A stretch of 64,000 nucleotides of DNA, from contig NZ_CP068083.1 in NCBI RefSeq assembly GCF_016725325.1, forward strand, positions 3,224,001-3,288,000. The letters run 5' to 3'. Positions 33,797 to 42,838 of this stretch are shown here, in pieces. Positions within the stretch are counted from its first letter, which is position 1; every line of letters begins with the position of its first letter. This DNA is from Sphingobacterium spiritivorum. GTDB taxonomy: Bacteria; Bacteroidota; Bacteroidia; Sphingobacteriales; Sphingobacteriaceae. Both the position numbers and the translations under genes were made by a program. The notes under the pieces are model-generated. The model saw only the letters and a list, made by a program, of their open reading frames with translations, was not told the origin of the DNA and made no database searches.

Positions 33797-35098
33797 ATGA
33801 AAAAGGTATTCCTATGGATTTTGGTTGTGATTATTGTAGTAGTGTTGGGCGTGTGGGGGTATCTGACTGTGCGGCAATCTGCTTCGGGAGATGCACAGAT
33901 ACATGTGCAGAGTAAAGCTGTAGTCCGTATCTCTGTTGACCGGATGCTGACTTCACTTGCGAAAAATGCATTGATTCATCCGGGCACTTACTTTGGTGGT
34001 AAAAAAGAACCAAAAAGAGATAGCCTGGAGCGGATTAAGATCTGGGAATCCGGATGGGATATCCCGGCGAATGTCTATCTGTTTTCACTACAGAATGATC
34101 CAAATACCTACTATACTATACAGTCACTGAAAGATAAGGAGGCTTTTGCTAAATTTTTGAAAGTCAATTTTGCGCTGGAACCCGTATTAGTGGAAGGAAC
34201 CCAATTCTATTTTGTACAGGCACGAAACCAACGTTCTGCGGTTTTATTCAGTCAGGACAGATTTGTAGTTGGATTCGGATTGGGAGCGGCAGACCGTCTT
34301 ACCATAATGCGTGATCTGTTAGAGAATACTAAAAATCTCACCACTGCCAAATCTATGCAGTTAGATGCATTGGAAGGAGATCTGCTGTATACAGATCTGC
34401 AGAATAAATCTGTTGTAAAGACAAACTTTTATAATGGGAATATCAAACTGGAAGGTAATATATATACCGCTTTATGGCATGCACCGGAGCAGGCAACAGC
34501 ACGTCAGCTGGATACGTCAAGTGTAGCCTATGGATGGTTAAACGCTGATCTCAGACCTGTTTTAAACCAATATAAAGACAGTCTGGAGAAACATAAGATT
34601 CCGGTGGATACACTTTCCAAATATCTTGGGGGATATGTAGATATGCAATGGAAGAAAGATCCTGTAAAACAGATCGATACAATTGTGACCTATGATCTGG
34701 ATGATAATTTTGAGATGTCGGAGAAGAAGGAGGTCAGAGAAGCTGAGGTGCCGGATCTGCAATTTGTCATACGTTCATCTCCTCATTTAGCGGCTTATCT
34801 GCCTGAAAAGATGTTCTACAAATTCAAAAAGCAGGTGAAAGGTGATCTGATAGCTTTAAATACCGGAACTCCTGCAGACTTTACAGATACCAGAAATAAT
34901 GTGCCGAATTACTTCTATCTGCATTTGCGTGAAGATAGCTGGCACAGAATATTTGTAAAAAAGGATTCCGGATCGGCATGGAATCATATCGAAAATATCA
35001 CTTTGAGTGCAATAAGAACAACTGCCGACTGGTCGGTTTTGAAAGGGGAAATTAAGCTGAAGAAAGGGGATATACATGCTTTATATCAACTGTTTTAA
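33797..35098 (+). CDS. Hypothetical membrane-anchored protein
   Basis: 433 residues. An N-terminal hydrophobic helix (about 4-25) without a clean cleavage site anchors a large extracytoplasmic domain. Its early segment VVRISVDRMLTSLAKNAL and later LGGYVDMQWKKD echo DUF4836-type proteins, so it may be a diverged paralogue of the protein encoded just before. It is the last gene of the unit and is followed by a strong terminator. No catalytic motif is apparent. Confidence 0.7.
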   Translation: MKKVFLWILVVIIVVVLGVWGYLTVRQSASGDAQIHVQSKAVVRISVDRMLTSLAKNALIHPGTYFGGKKEPKRDSLERIKIWESGWDIPANVYLFSLQNDPNTYYTIQSLKDKEAFAKFLKVNFALEPVLVEGTQFYFVQARNQRSAVLFSQDRFVVGFGLGAADRLTIMRDLLENTKNLTTAKSMQLDALEGDLLYTDLQNKSVVKTNFYNGNIKLEGNIYTALWHAPEQATARQLDTSSVAYGWLNADLRPVLNQYKDSLEKHKIPVDTLSKYLGGYVDMQWKKDPVKQIDTIVTYDLDDNFEMSEKKEVREAEVPDLQFVIRSSPHLAAYLPEKMFYKFKKQVKGDLIALNTGTPADFTDTRNNVPNYFYLHLREDSWHRIFVKKDSGSAWNHIENITLSAIRTTADWSVLKGEIKLKKGDIHALYQLF

Positions 35099-35130
35099 GT
35101 AAGTTATGCCCGGATACGGATTATGAGCAA

Positions 35131-35165
35131 AGAGAGCCTGAACTAACTTCAGGCTCTCTTTTTTT
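35131..35165 (+). terminator. Terminator after the DUF4836 unit
   Basis: AGAGAGCCTGAA (35131-35142) pairs perfectly with TTCAGGCTCTCT (35148-35159) around CTAAC, followed by a T-run to 35165. Strong intrinsic terminator. Confidence 0.9.
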
Positions 35166-35472
35166 ATTTTAAGATCTGCGTTTAGAACCTGATTTACGGA
35201 ATAATTACTTTGCTGGTGAGAACATCATCAAATGAAAATGGAAAATAAAGGATCTTTAGCATAGGGAAACTTTCCTGAGCCAGTTGCTGTCCCCACCAAC
35301 TGTTGAAACCCTTATTAGTGAAGACACAAAAGGGAAAAATGAAAAATCCTCAAACACCGGGGTGATGAATGAGGATCTTATCAATTATTAACCTAAATTA
35401 TGAAAAGTCATTTTTTACACTACTATAACGCTGTCAGAATCACTATAGTGTGTATCGAAATGTTAAGAGATG
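35166..35472. other. Intergenic gap, no confident gene
   Basis: About 300 nt between a + strand terminator and the convergent FMN-reductase gene. The minus strand has a short open stretch without a start codon that reads protein-like (KGFNSWWGQQLAQESF), possibly a gene remnant. A 10-nt palindrome CACTATAGTG lies near 35441. Nothing here is firm. Confidence 0.4.
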
Positions 35473-36054
35473 TTAAAGTATAACATCGTTATCCTGCAGA
35501 GATCTTGCTGATATCTGTTTGCTGATGAGAATACGGGTCAGAAGCTGCAGCTTTTGCTGGTATACTTTAGTAATCTGCCCGGGCACTCCCTCTTCAAACA
35601 ATAACGGTTTTACGATCGGTACACTGAAAGGTACAGGCCAGGCACGCAAAGATTTAGCGATAGCATCCATAGCATTAATACCCTGAAGTGCCTGTCCGCC
35701 ATCAGCCCATGATATAAGACCGATCATTTTGTCTGTCAGGTAAGGTTTGGGTTCCTTCGCTGATATTTCTAACCAATCCAGACAGTTCTTCATCACTCCT
35801 GTCATACTGCCATGGTAGAGTGGGGTGAGCCAGATATGCGCATCAGCTTCTCTGAATTGCTGCGCCATAATCTCTACAGCGACCGGTGTTTTAGAAAGAG
35901 TAAAATCAAATAGAGGTATGGCAGATCCTGCCAGATTGAATACGGTAGAATGGATCCCATTTTTTTCCAGTGTTTGTTGTAAAAATTGAATGATACTATG
36001 TGAGGTAGAAGATGGTCTTCTCTCCAGAGCCCCGTTAAAAATAAGTATGTTCAT
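35473..36054 (-). CDS. NADPH-dependent FMN reductase-like flavoprotein
   Basis: 193-residue flavodoxin-like protein. MNILIFNGALERRPSSTSHS carries the N-terminal phosphate-binding loop; TPLYHGSMTGVMKNCLDWL is the typical NAD(P)H:FMN oxidoreductase segment, followed by ISWADGGQA. It reduces FMN or quinones using NAD(P)H in the cytoplasm. It is the third gene of the SOD-DUF2480-reductase unit (8 nt after DUF2480). The context suggests a role in oxidative or metal stress. The true electron acceptor is unknown. Confidence 0.85.
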   Translation of the reverse strand: MNILIFNGALERRPSSTSHSIIQFLQQTLEKNGIHSTVFNLAGSAIPLFDFTLSKTPVAVEIMAQQFREADAHIWLTPLYHGSMTGVMKNCLDWLEISAKEPKPYLTDKMIGLISWADGGQALQGINAMDAIAKSLRAWPVPFSVPIVKPLLFEEGVPGQITKVYQQKLQLLTRILISKQISARSLQDNDVIL

Positions 36055-36062
36055 AACCTTTA

Positions 36063-36560
36063 TTATTTTTTGTAAATGACTTTTGGCATTCCCACTTCCC
36101 CATACATAAGTCCGGAAACCAACGGTAATAATCTGGATGTAACGGCCATATAGATTCCTTCGGGGACTTTGATATCGTTACGGACAGCTACCTTTTTTCC
36201 TTTGAGATGAGTAAAGTCGGCAGATGTAATGGCGTTGGTCCAAAGTGATTGATAGTGATGATCCTCTTCACCAAAGGATAGACTGAATGCATAAGGGCGC
36301 AGTAACGTTGTCAGCAGCATATACGCCCACTGTGGAACGATGGCATCCGAAGAACACATAATAGTGACGGCTTTACCTTTGAATATAGAGAAATCCAGTT
36401 GCTGCAGTTTTTCCCTGAATTCCTTCTCTTTGAGCATCATCCCCATATACAACATATCTTTGATGTCCAGTTGTATAAAAGATACCTGAGGTGCATAATC
36501 CATAAGATCGAGACCGATGATACCTGACTGCTGCACCTTGTTCACAATTTCTCCTGTCAT
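36063..36560 (-). CDS. DUF2480 family protein
   Basis: 165-residue cytoplasmic protein that matches DUF2480 by its start (GEIVNKVQQSGIIGLDLMDY), the MGMMLKEKEFREKL segment and CSSDAIVPQWAYMLL. Family knowledge: DUF2480 is a Bacteroidota family of unknown function, often near redox or Fe-S genes. Its start overlaps the SOD stop by 4 nt (ATGA), so it is translationally coupled to SOD, and the FMN reductase follows after 8 nt. Confidence 0.82.
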   Translation of the reverse strand: MTGEIVNKVQQSGIIGLDLMDYAPQVSFIQLDIKDMLYMGMMLKEKEFREKLQQLDFSIFKGKAVTIMCSSDAIVPQWAYMLLTTLLRPYAFSLSFGEEDHHYQSLWTNAITSADFTHLKGKKVAVRNDIKVPEGIYMAVTSRLLPLVSGLMYGEVGMPKVIYKK

Positions 36561-37177
36561 GATTTTCTGTCACGTATAGTATCATAATTGCGGGATACCG
36601 CTTCCCAATCTAATATACTCCAGAAAGCAGCCAGATAATCAGCTCTTTTGTTTTGATATTTTAGGTAATAAGCATGCTCCCACACATCTATTCCCATTAT
36701 CGGGAATCCTCTGTCTGTGCTGTTAATGTCCATTAGTGGATTATCCTGGTTAGGAGTAGAACAAATAGCAATACTGCCATTATATTTGACATATAACCAG
36801 GCCCAACCAGAGCCGAAACGCGTCATTGCGAGCTGACCAAACTGTTCTTTGAAATTTTCTAAAGAACCCCAATTAGCCAGAATGGCATCTGCAAGTGCTC
36901 CCTGTGGTTGTGTCTGAGCCGAAGAAGAAAGAATATTCCAGAATAATTCATGATTGTAGTGACCACCTGCATTATTGCGTACAGCAGGAGAATAGTTACT
37001 GATATTTTCCAGTAAAGCTGTTAAAGATTCGGGAGTAGTCTGACCTTCAAGAGCTTTATTCAGGTTGTCTACATAAGCCTGATGATGTCTGTCATGGTGG
37101 ATTTCCATGGTTGCCTTGTCGATGTAAGGTTCTAATGCATCGTATGAGTAAGGCAGAGCCGGTAATTGATAAGCCAT
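36557..37177 (-). CDS. Fe/Mn superoxide dismutase
   Basis: Converts superoxide to oxygen and peroxide. I start at the ATG at 37177 (MAYQLPALPYSYDALEPYID, 206 aa); the longer frame adds an untypical leader. Metal ligands are readable: H27 in MEIHHDRHH, H76 in GGHYNHELFW, and D and H in IDVWEHAYY. Metal preference (Fe or Mn) cannot be decided by eye. It is the first gene of a unit with DUF2480 and FMN reductase, divergent from a Cys-rich regulator with shared operator repeats (37205-37253). Confidence 0.95.
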   Translation of the reverse strand: MAYQLPALPYSYDALEPYIDKATMEIHHDRHHQAYVDNLNKALEGQTTPESLTALLENISNYSPAVRNNAGGHYNHELFWNILSSSAQTQPQGALADAILANWGSLENFKEQFGQLAMTRFGSGWAWLYVKYNGSIAICSTPNQDNPLMDINSTDRGFPIMGIDVWEHAYYLKYQNKRADYLAAFWSILDWEAVSRNYDTIRDRKS

Positions 37178-37204
37178 AATTTTTGTAATTTTGTTTTTGT
37201 TTAA

Positions 37205-37253
37205 CAAAGGTATTAACTTTGTTTATTAAACCAAATAATTACTTTGTTTATTA
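37205..37253. promoter_or_regulatory. Divergent promoter/operator between SOD and regulator
   Basis: Within 49 nt are: a minus-strand -7 element TACCTTTG (37205-37212) with a TTTG (37232-37235) 19 nt away, directed at SOD; a plus-strand TAACTTTG (37214-37221); two direct copies of ACTTTGTTTATTA (37216 and 37241, 25 nt apart); and an AACAAAG...CTTTGTT inverted repeat. The two promoters overlap, and the repeats are probable binding sites of the regulator. Confidence 0.7.
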
Positions 37254-37888
37254 TGAATAATAATTTGCCGGATAATGAAAAATCACTTTGGATACTCAAA
37301 ACCAAAGGAGCACTTCCGTTGACTGCTTTGGCCAAAGAGATGGGAGTGACTACTGAAGGCGCACGTTTCCATTTGTTAAAACTGGCGAATGAAGGTTTGG
37401 TAGAGTCTACTACGGAATCAAAAGGAAGGGGACGTCCACAACAAATATGGGCACTGACCTCCAAAGGACAATCCCGTTTTCCGGATACACATGCAGATCT
37501 GACTGTTAATCTTATTCGTACTATCCGGGAGACATTAGGCGAAAAAGCATTAGAGCAAGTCATAAAAGCTAACGGGGAAGAAATTCTGGACCGTTACACA
37601 CGACATCTTACAGGGATAAGAGGTCTCGAACCGCGTATAGAAGCACTTGTCGATATTCGTCAGCGGGAAGGGTATATGGCCGAATACAGAAGCGAAGCAG
37701 ATGGTGAATATCTGTTTATCGAAAATCATTGTCCTATCTGTGCGGCCGCTTCACAGTGTCAGGGATTCTGTGATAATGAGCTTAATACTTTTCAGTCTGT
37801 ACTGGGTACACAGGTATCAGTAAATCGTATTAGCCATATAGTAGCAGGAGCTCGCCGCTGCGCTTATCTCATTAAACAAAAGGAGTAA
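37253..37888 (+). CDS. SufR-like winged-helix regulator with Cys-rich C-terminus
   Basis: 211 residues from the ATG at 37253; a TTG nine nucleotides earlier is less likely. The N-terminal HTH (about 10-60: LPLTALAKEMGVTTEGARFHLLKLANEGLV in parts, then GRGRPQQIW wing) matches ArsR/SufR-type regulators. The C-terminal part carries CPIC (160-163), C169, C173 in CQGFC and C203, as in SufR, where cysteines bind a Fe-S cluster. It probably senses Fe-S or redox state and controls the divergent SOD operon and itself through the repeats in the shared 75-nt gap. Confidence 0.85.
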   Translation: MNNNLPDNEKSLWILKTKGALPLTALAKEMGVTTEGARFHLLKLANEGLVESTTESKGRGRPQQIWALTSKGQSRFPDTHADLTVNLIRTIRETLGEKALEQVIKANGEEILDRYTRHLTGIRGLEPRIEALVDIRQREGYMAEYRSEADGEYLFIENHCPICAAASQCQGFCDNELNTFQSVLGTQVSVNRISHIVAGARRCAYLIKQKE

Positions 37889-37976
37889 GATTTCTTTACA
37901 CTTTCTAAATCATTTGTTAATCTATTGGTGGTCATAAGTTAATACGCTGCAACTATTTTAGCCCCATCAATCAACA

Positions 37977-40900
37977 ATGTATATGAAAGGATATTTACTT
38001 ACTATTTTATGCTTATTGTTATGGGGTCATTATGACGTCATGGCACAAACGACACAAGCCAGTATTTCCGGAAAGATTACAGATGGGGCAGGACATGCAG
38101 TAGCAGGAGCGACTGTACAGATCCGAAACGAATCTACAGGATTCAACACCAAAACATCTACAACAGCTAACGGCGATTTTACATTTAAAGAACTTCCGTT
38201 GGGAGGCCCTTATGTAGTACGAGCTACATATGTAGGATATAGTGAGCAGGTCCGTAACGGATTTATGCTTAATCAGGGAGATATCATTCGCGTTGTCATT
38301 CCGATGGAAGAATCCAGTAATACACTGGATATCGTAGATGTGACCGCCAATTCTATGAAAAATAAGATCGAGAATCTCGGAGCAGCTACAGCTGTATCTG
38401 CAAAAGATATCGCAAAACTTCCGGTGAACGGACGTAATTTTACTTCTCTTATGGATCTTTCGCCGTTAAGCAGAGGAGATAATCTTTCAGGTCAATTAGG
38501 TTCATCCACTAACTTTACCATCGACGGTATGACTGCAAAAAATCCGACTTCTGCAGGTTCTACTACCAGCCGTAGTGGTGCACCATATTCTATTTCAATC
38601 GAAGCTGTCCGTGAATTCAAAGTGGTTACCAATCAGTATGATGTGACCTATGGAAGAAGTGGCGGGGGTACAGTGAGTGCCGTGACTAAGGCTGGTACCA
38701 ATACACTGAGCGGAAGTGCCTGGACATATGCTCGTGCAGACTGGTTATCCAGTCCGTATGATATTCGTGGTAACAAACGCAGTAATAAGTTTTCTACGTA
38801 TCAGTATGGTTTTACTTTGGGAGGTCCTATTATCAAAGATAAACTTCATTTTTTTGTAGCCTGGGATCATCAAAGAGATGCGCGTCCTCTGATTATCGCT
38901 GATGTACAATCTGCAACGGACGAAAGTCGTTTTAATATTACACGTGCTACCTTAGATCAGTTTGTAAATATAGGTCGTAATAAATATGGTCTGGGAGAAG
39001 GAGCACAATACGGATCATTTGACAAAACCCGCGGCTCAGATGCGGTATTTGCACGTATAGACTGGCAGATCAATGAGAAAAATTTATTGACTATCCGAGA
39101 CAATTATACCAACGACAGAAACAAATTAGGACTGGAAGATAATACAGCTATTAATATGTTTGAATCATACGGGAATGATAAAAACATAGATAACAGTTTG
39201 CTGGCAACTTTGCGTACATCATTATCACCACGACTGACCAATGAACTAAAAGTACAACATCTCTACACTTACCAAAAAAGTAGCCCTGGTGATCAGCTTC
39301 CGGGAGCTAATATTCCAAGAGCTATTGTTGAGAATATCGCTTCTCCTGTCGACGGAAAGTCTCTGGCGACTAATGTGCAGCTGGGAGGACACCGTTTTGC
39401 GCAGGAAGGATTTACAAATAATGTAATCCAACTGGTGGATAACGTGTATCTAAGTACGGATAAAATAAACTATACATTTGGTGTAGACCTTATGTATACG
39501 CATGCGAAGTCCCTTTATGGCAGTGAAGTTAACGGACGTTTTCAGTTCAGACCAAGTGATCAGTTTACGGCATTGCAAAACTTTGATAACCTGACTCCAT
39601 ATGCATTCTATCGTGAGGTACCTTTAATGGCTGATCCAACGGTAACCGGATCTATCTTTAATGCCGGTATCTATGGACAGATGCAGACCAAACTTGCAAG
39701 AGGTCTGGATATGACAGCAGGTCTTCGTCTGGATTATGGCCACTATCCGACTTCACCTTTGAATGAACTGTTACTTTCTGAAGTAGGAGTTCGCACTGAT
39801 AATAAGCTGAAATCATTTGTAGTACAACCGCGCGTACAGTTTACCTGGGATGTCAATGAAAACAAAACTGACTTCCTCCGTTTCGGAGCAGGTATCTTTG
39901 CGTCAGACATCAACAACTATATGACCATCAACAACCTGACTTTTGATGGAAAGCATTTTGCAACTGTAGACGTACGAGGTGCGGATGTACCAAGACCGGA
40001 TTTTAATGCCTATCGTCAGAATCCGGGTAGTATTCCCACATTGGAAGCTTTTCAGGTTCCAACCATCAATACATATTCCGATAATGCAAAGATTCCGGTT
40101 GTATACAAAGCCAATCTTTCCTACACCCGATTCATCAATGATCGTATAAAAGTAGGAGTGACAGGTTTTGCGACATTAGGTCGTAATAACTACATGTATG
40201 TAGACCGCAATATGGTCGCAGATCCGTTCTTCAGATTAGCGAATGAAGACAACCGTGGCGTTTATGTGCCGGCTACAGCAATTGTAAATGGTGCTGCTGA
40301 CTGGAAACAAGGGCGTATCAGTAACAAATTTGGCCGTGTATTGGAATTGAACAGTGAAGGTAAAATCAATCAGTTCGCCGTAGTCGTGGATGGATCATAT
40401 CAATACTTTCAGGACGGCTCTGTATCATTGAGTTATACGTGGAATGATACAAAAGATAATACTTCTTACAATGGTAACGTCGCAAATACAGCAACTCTTT
40501 CTCTTCCTGTAAAAGATGATCCCCGTGATCTGAGTAAAATGAGCTATTCAAACGGCCAGTTCAGACATAAAGTGGTATTCTATGGTACCTTACCTACTTT
40601 CTACGGCGTGAGTGTCGGTGTACGTTACTCCGGAATCGGCGGTACACGATACAGCTTACTTGCGGGTGGTAATATCAACGGTGACTTTGTATCTAATACG
40701 AACGATCTTGCTTACATATTTGATCCGAACAGTCCCAACACAGCAGCCAATGTTGCGGCCGGGTTAAATGATCTCCTGAATAATCCGAATGCGAGTCAGA
40801 GCCTCAAAGATTATATCCTGAAATATTCAGGTAAAATAGCTGAGCGTAACGGCGGTGTAAACGGTTTCTACGGAATTGTAGATTTACGTATTGCGAAGAA

Positions 40901-41174
40901 AATCAAATTTGGACGTACACAATCACTGGAAGTATCAGCTGATATTTTTAATCTTGGTAACCTCTTTAAGAAAGACTGGGGTGTCAATGAATCTTTGGGT
41001 TCACAGGCACTGTATGCATTGGGAATACCTGAGAATAAAGAAACAGGAACAGCTGCTGTACCTCAATTTGATGTTACAAAACAACAGTTCAATTACCGTG
41101 TAAACAACTCCGGAATTGTCAATCCTTCGGGCAATCCCTACCAGTTTCAGTTGGGCTTACGCTACGGATTCTAA
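37977..41174 (+). CDS. Oar-like TonB-dependent transporter
   Basis: 1065-residue outer-membrane protein. Signal peptide (about 1-24, ending VMAQ; an alternative ATG lies two codons in). A carboxypeptidase-regulatory-like domain (about 28-110) begins ISGKITDGAGHAVAGATV. The plug (about 115-230) includes LPVNGRNFTSLMDLSPLS and FTIDGMTAKN. A barrel follows, ending in LGLRYGF. There is no STN domain and no SusD partner. Family knowledge: Oar-type TonB receptors of this kind are common in Bacteroidota and Myxobacteria, often with an unknown cargo. It is a single gene with a very strong terminator downstream. Confidence 0.92.
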   Translation: MYMKGYLLTILCLLLWGHYDVMAQTTQASISGKITDGAGHAVAGATVQIRNESTGFNTKTSTTANGDFTFKELPLGGPYVVRATYVGYSEQVRNGFMLNQGDIIRVVIPMEESSNTLDIVDVTANSMKNKIENLGAATAVSAKDIAKLPVNGRNFTSLMDLSPLSRGDNLSGQLGSSTNFTIDGMTAKNPTSAGSTTSRSGAPYSISIEAVREFKVVTNQYDVTYGRSGGGTVSAVTKAGTNTLSGSAWTYARADWLSSPYDIRGNKRSNKFSTYQYGFTLGGPIIKDKLHFFVAWDHQRDARPLIIADVQSATDESRFNITRATLDQFVNIGRNKYGLGEGAQYGSFDKTRGSDAVFARIDWQINEKNLLTIRDNYTNDRNKLGLEDNTAINMFESYGNDKNIDNSLLATLRTSLSPRLTNELKVQHLYTYQKSSPGDQLPGANIPRAIVENIASPVDGKSLATNVQLGGHRFAQEGFTNNVIQLVDNVYLSTDKINYTFGVDLMYTHAKSLYGSEVNGRFQFRPSDQFTALQNFDNLTPYAFYREVPLMADPTVTGSIFNAGIYGQMQTKLARGLDMTAGLRLDYGHYPTSPLNELLLSEVGVRTDNKLKSFVVQPRVQFTWDVNENKTDFLRFGAGIFASDINNYMTINNLTFDGKHFATVDVRGADVPRPDFNAYRQNPGSIPTLEAFQVPTINTYSDNAKIPVVYKANLSYTRFINDRIKVGVTGFATLGRNNYMYVDRNMVADPFFRLANEDNRGVYVPATAIVNGAADWKQGRISNKFGRVLELNSEGKINQFAVVVDGSYQYFQDGSVSLSYTWNDTKDNTSYNGNVANTATLSLPVKDDPRDLSKMSYSNGQFRHKVVFYGTLPTFYGVSVGVRYSGIGGTRYSLLAGGNINGDFVSNTNDLAYIFDPNSPNTAANVAAGLNDLLNNPNASQSLKDYILKYSGKIAERNGGVNGFYGIVDLRIAKKIKFGRTQSLEVSADIFNLGNLFKKDWGVNESLGSQALYALGIPENKETGTAAVPQFDVTKQQFNYRVNNSGIVNPSGNPYQFQLGLRYGF

Positions 41175-41189
41175 TCCATAATGATCTTT

Positions 41190-41227
41190 ATCAAAAAAGC
41201 ACGTCTGCAAAGACGTGCTTTTTTGAT
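41190..41227. terminator. Strong bidirectional terminator
   Basis: A perfect 17-bp stem: ATCAAAAAAGCACGTCT (41190-41206) and AGACGTGCTTTTTTGAT (41211-41227) around GCAA. A/T tails on both sides allow termination of the Oar-like gene and of the convergent gene at 41278. Confidence 0.92.
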
Positions 41228-41277
41228 TCTTATAAGTTCTTAAATACAGGAGAGTAATAAGGGAGATAAATTGTTCA

Positions 41278-41475
41278 CTATTCCAATGCTTCCTTAAGCA
41301 GTTGTAAACGTACCCACGAAGGGCATTTTTCTACATCTTTTTCCCACATATCCACGCATATAAAGCTTATTCTTAAAAATTCGGGAATATTTGTCACCAC
41401 CATGTGTGAGGCTATTCGGATTTCGGTAGGTAGTTCTCGGCTTGAAAAATACTGTTTTAGTTCAGCTGCATCCAT
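41278..41475 (-). CDS. Small protein, DUF6965-like
   Basis: 65 residues from the ATG at 41475 (MDAAELKQYFSSRELP); a slightly longer frame to 41493 exists. It has a short helical start and a late segment EKCPSWVRLQLLKEALE. This resembles the small DUF6965 family of Bacteroidota, of unknown function, but the match is by eye only. It reads left downstream of the pentapeptide-repeat gene (40 nt gap). Confidence 0.5.
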   Translation of the reverse strand: MDAAELKQYFSSRELPTEIRIASHMVVTNIPEFLRISFICVDMWEKDVEKCPSWVRLQLLKEALE

Positions 41476-41515
41476 AGCCACAAATATAGCCAAATAAGCA
41501 ATAGATATGTGTCAA

Positions 41516-42091
41516 TTAATGTTCAATCTGAAGATTATATTTATCCAGTAGTCCGGCTATTCCTGAAACTGAAAATCTGGCTTTTTTAAGTTTATTATTT
41601 TCAGGGTCGATTGAATAATTGTAAGCTGATCTTAAGTCGGCTTTCTCCAGATTGGTATGATAAAAACTGGCCCTTAGCAGATCACAATCTTTAAAAGTTG
41701 ACTGGGAAAGATCACTCTCCGAAAAATCTATTTCCTGAAGGGAACATTCCTTAAAAACTATCTTCTTAAGATTCAGTCCATAGAAGGAGGAATGCTGTAA
41801 CTGACATCGAGTGAATGAAAAGGCGAGTCCGAAATCAAGGCAGTTTTCATAGCGTATGCCTATCATTTTGCAATCCTCAAACAGGATATCGCGTAGTGCT
41901 GTTTTTTCCAGGAGGACGAGACTCAGATTACAATGCTTAAAACTGCAGTCTATAAATTTGAATCCCGAAAGATTCTGTTCCGCAAAATTGCAGTTGATAA
42001 ATGTACAATTGTCATATTCTCTTTTTGCCAGCGCAAGGGAAGTATAGTCCATTCTTTCAAAAGTTTCATCCTGTATATAATGTTCACTCAT
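41516..42091 (-). CDS. Pentapeptide-repeat protein
   Basis: 191 residues with repeated five-residue units of the A(D/N)LxX/F-type pattern: ENCTFINCNFAEQNLSGFKFIDCSF (seen in parts), CKHCNLSL, CSLQEIDFSESDLSQSTFKDCDLLRASFYHTNLEKADL (read in pieces). This builds a right-handed quadrilateral beta-helix. Family knowledge: the fold includes DNA-mimic proteins such as Qnr/MfpA, but many members have no assigned role; no quinolone-resistance inference is made. Its ATG overlaps the stop of the GNAT gene by 8 nt, so the two are co-translated. Confidence 0.88.
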   Translation of the reverse strand: MSEHYIQDETFERMDYTSLALAKREYDNCTFINCNFAEQNLSGFKFIDCSFKHCNLSLVLLEKTALRDILFEDCKMIGIRYENCLDFGLAFSFTRCQLQHSSFYGLNLKKIVFKECSLQEIDFSESDLSQSTFKDCDLLRASFYHTNLEKADLRSAYNYSIDPENNKLKKARFSVSGIAGLLDKYNLQIEH

Positions 42092-42623
42092 GGGATAGAT
42101 CTGTGTTAGCTTGATTTGATTTGTTAAATAGTTCTTTTTTTAATACCATATTCAGAGAATTCAGTATTTGTCCGGCAGATGATGCTATGATTCTATCCTT
42201 TTCAGGTCGAAAGGAGAACCCGTTCTTCTGGTAACAGTGTATGGCTGCCGTATTCCAGTCAAATACGTTTAGCTCGATGTCTTCGGCCTGCAGATCGCAG
42301 AATGCATAGCTGCATAAGGTATGAATCAATGCAGAACCATAGCCCTTTCCTCTGTCTTCGGATGTACCGATTAATATTCTGCAGATCTTATATTGAAGCT
42401 GTTCGCTCTTGTACAATTCTGCATGACCTATATATCTGTTTTCAGACAACGTGTAGACTGCAAAAGCAAGTCTGTCAGGATCACCTAGATAGAATTCTAA
42501 TTGTGGAACGGTAAGTGGAAATGAAAAAATAGTGCCGGCAAATTGTACCAGTAATTCTTCACTTGGCACCATTTGAATTAATTGCTCAAAGTTGGATTGT
42601 CGGAACGGAACCAGCCGGATCAT
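42084..42623 (-). CDS. GNAT-family N-acetyltransferase
   Basis: 179-residue acetyltransferase. The acetyl-CoA binding loop is in IGTSEDRGKGYGSALIHTLCSYAF (read in parts), and ELNVFDWNTAAIHCYQKNGF is the typical late motif of RimJ/RimL-like enzymes. Likely modifies an amine of a protein or metabolite; substrate unknown. Overlaps the downstream pentapeptide-repeat gene by 8 nt. A short palindrome (42664-42684) lies about 41 nt upstream of the start. Confidence 0.85.
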   Translation of the reverse strand: MIRLVPFRQSNFEQLIQMVPSEELLVQFAGTIFSFPLTVPQLEFYLGDPDRLAFAVYTLSENRYIGHAELYKSEQLQYKICRILIGTSEDRGKGYGSALIHTLCSYAFCDLQAEDIELNVFDWNTAAIHCYQKNGFSFRPEKDRIIASSAGQILNSLNMVLKKELFNKSNQANTDLSHE

Positions 42624-42663
42624 ATACGCATAGTGTTAAGCACTAAAGATACAAATCCTTTCA

Positions 42664-42684
42664 GAACAGCCCAAAATGCTGTTC
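42664..42684. promoter_or_regulatory. Short palindrome upstream of GNAT gene
   Basis: GAACAGC and GCTGTTC form a perfect 7-bp inverted repeat with a 7-nt spacer, about 41 nt before the GNAT start. It may be an operator or a minor hairpin. Confidence 0.3.
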
Positions 42685-42838
42685 GATTTTCAGTGAAGAA
42701 AATAGTTCTGTAGAGGAATTTGACCTATTTGGAATATTACATCCAAAAAAGAAGATGCTAAAATAAATCCATAGTCCAGACTATTTCTGAAATCGGATTG
42801 ATTTTAACATCTTCAAACATACCCCTTGAGAAGCTATG

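Noticed and set aside
35200..35360. Protein-like stretch on the minus strand (KGFNSWWGQQLAQESF)
   Set aside because: About 50 open codons without an ATG and without a clear homologue; could be a gene remnant, but I cannot support it as a feature.
37213..37563. 116-codon minus-strand frame over the SufR-like regulator
   Set aside because: It overlaps the operator region and the HTH gene; it has no domain character of its own.
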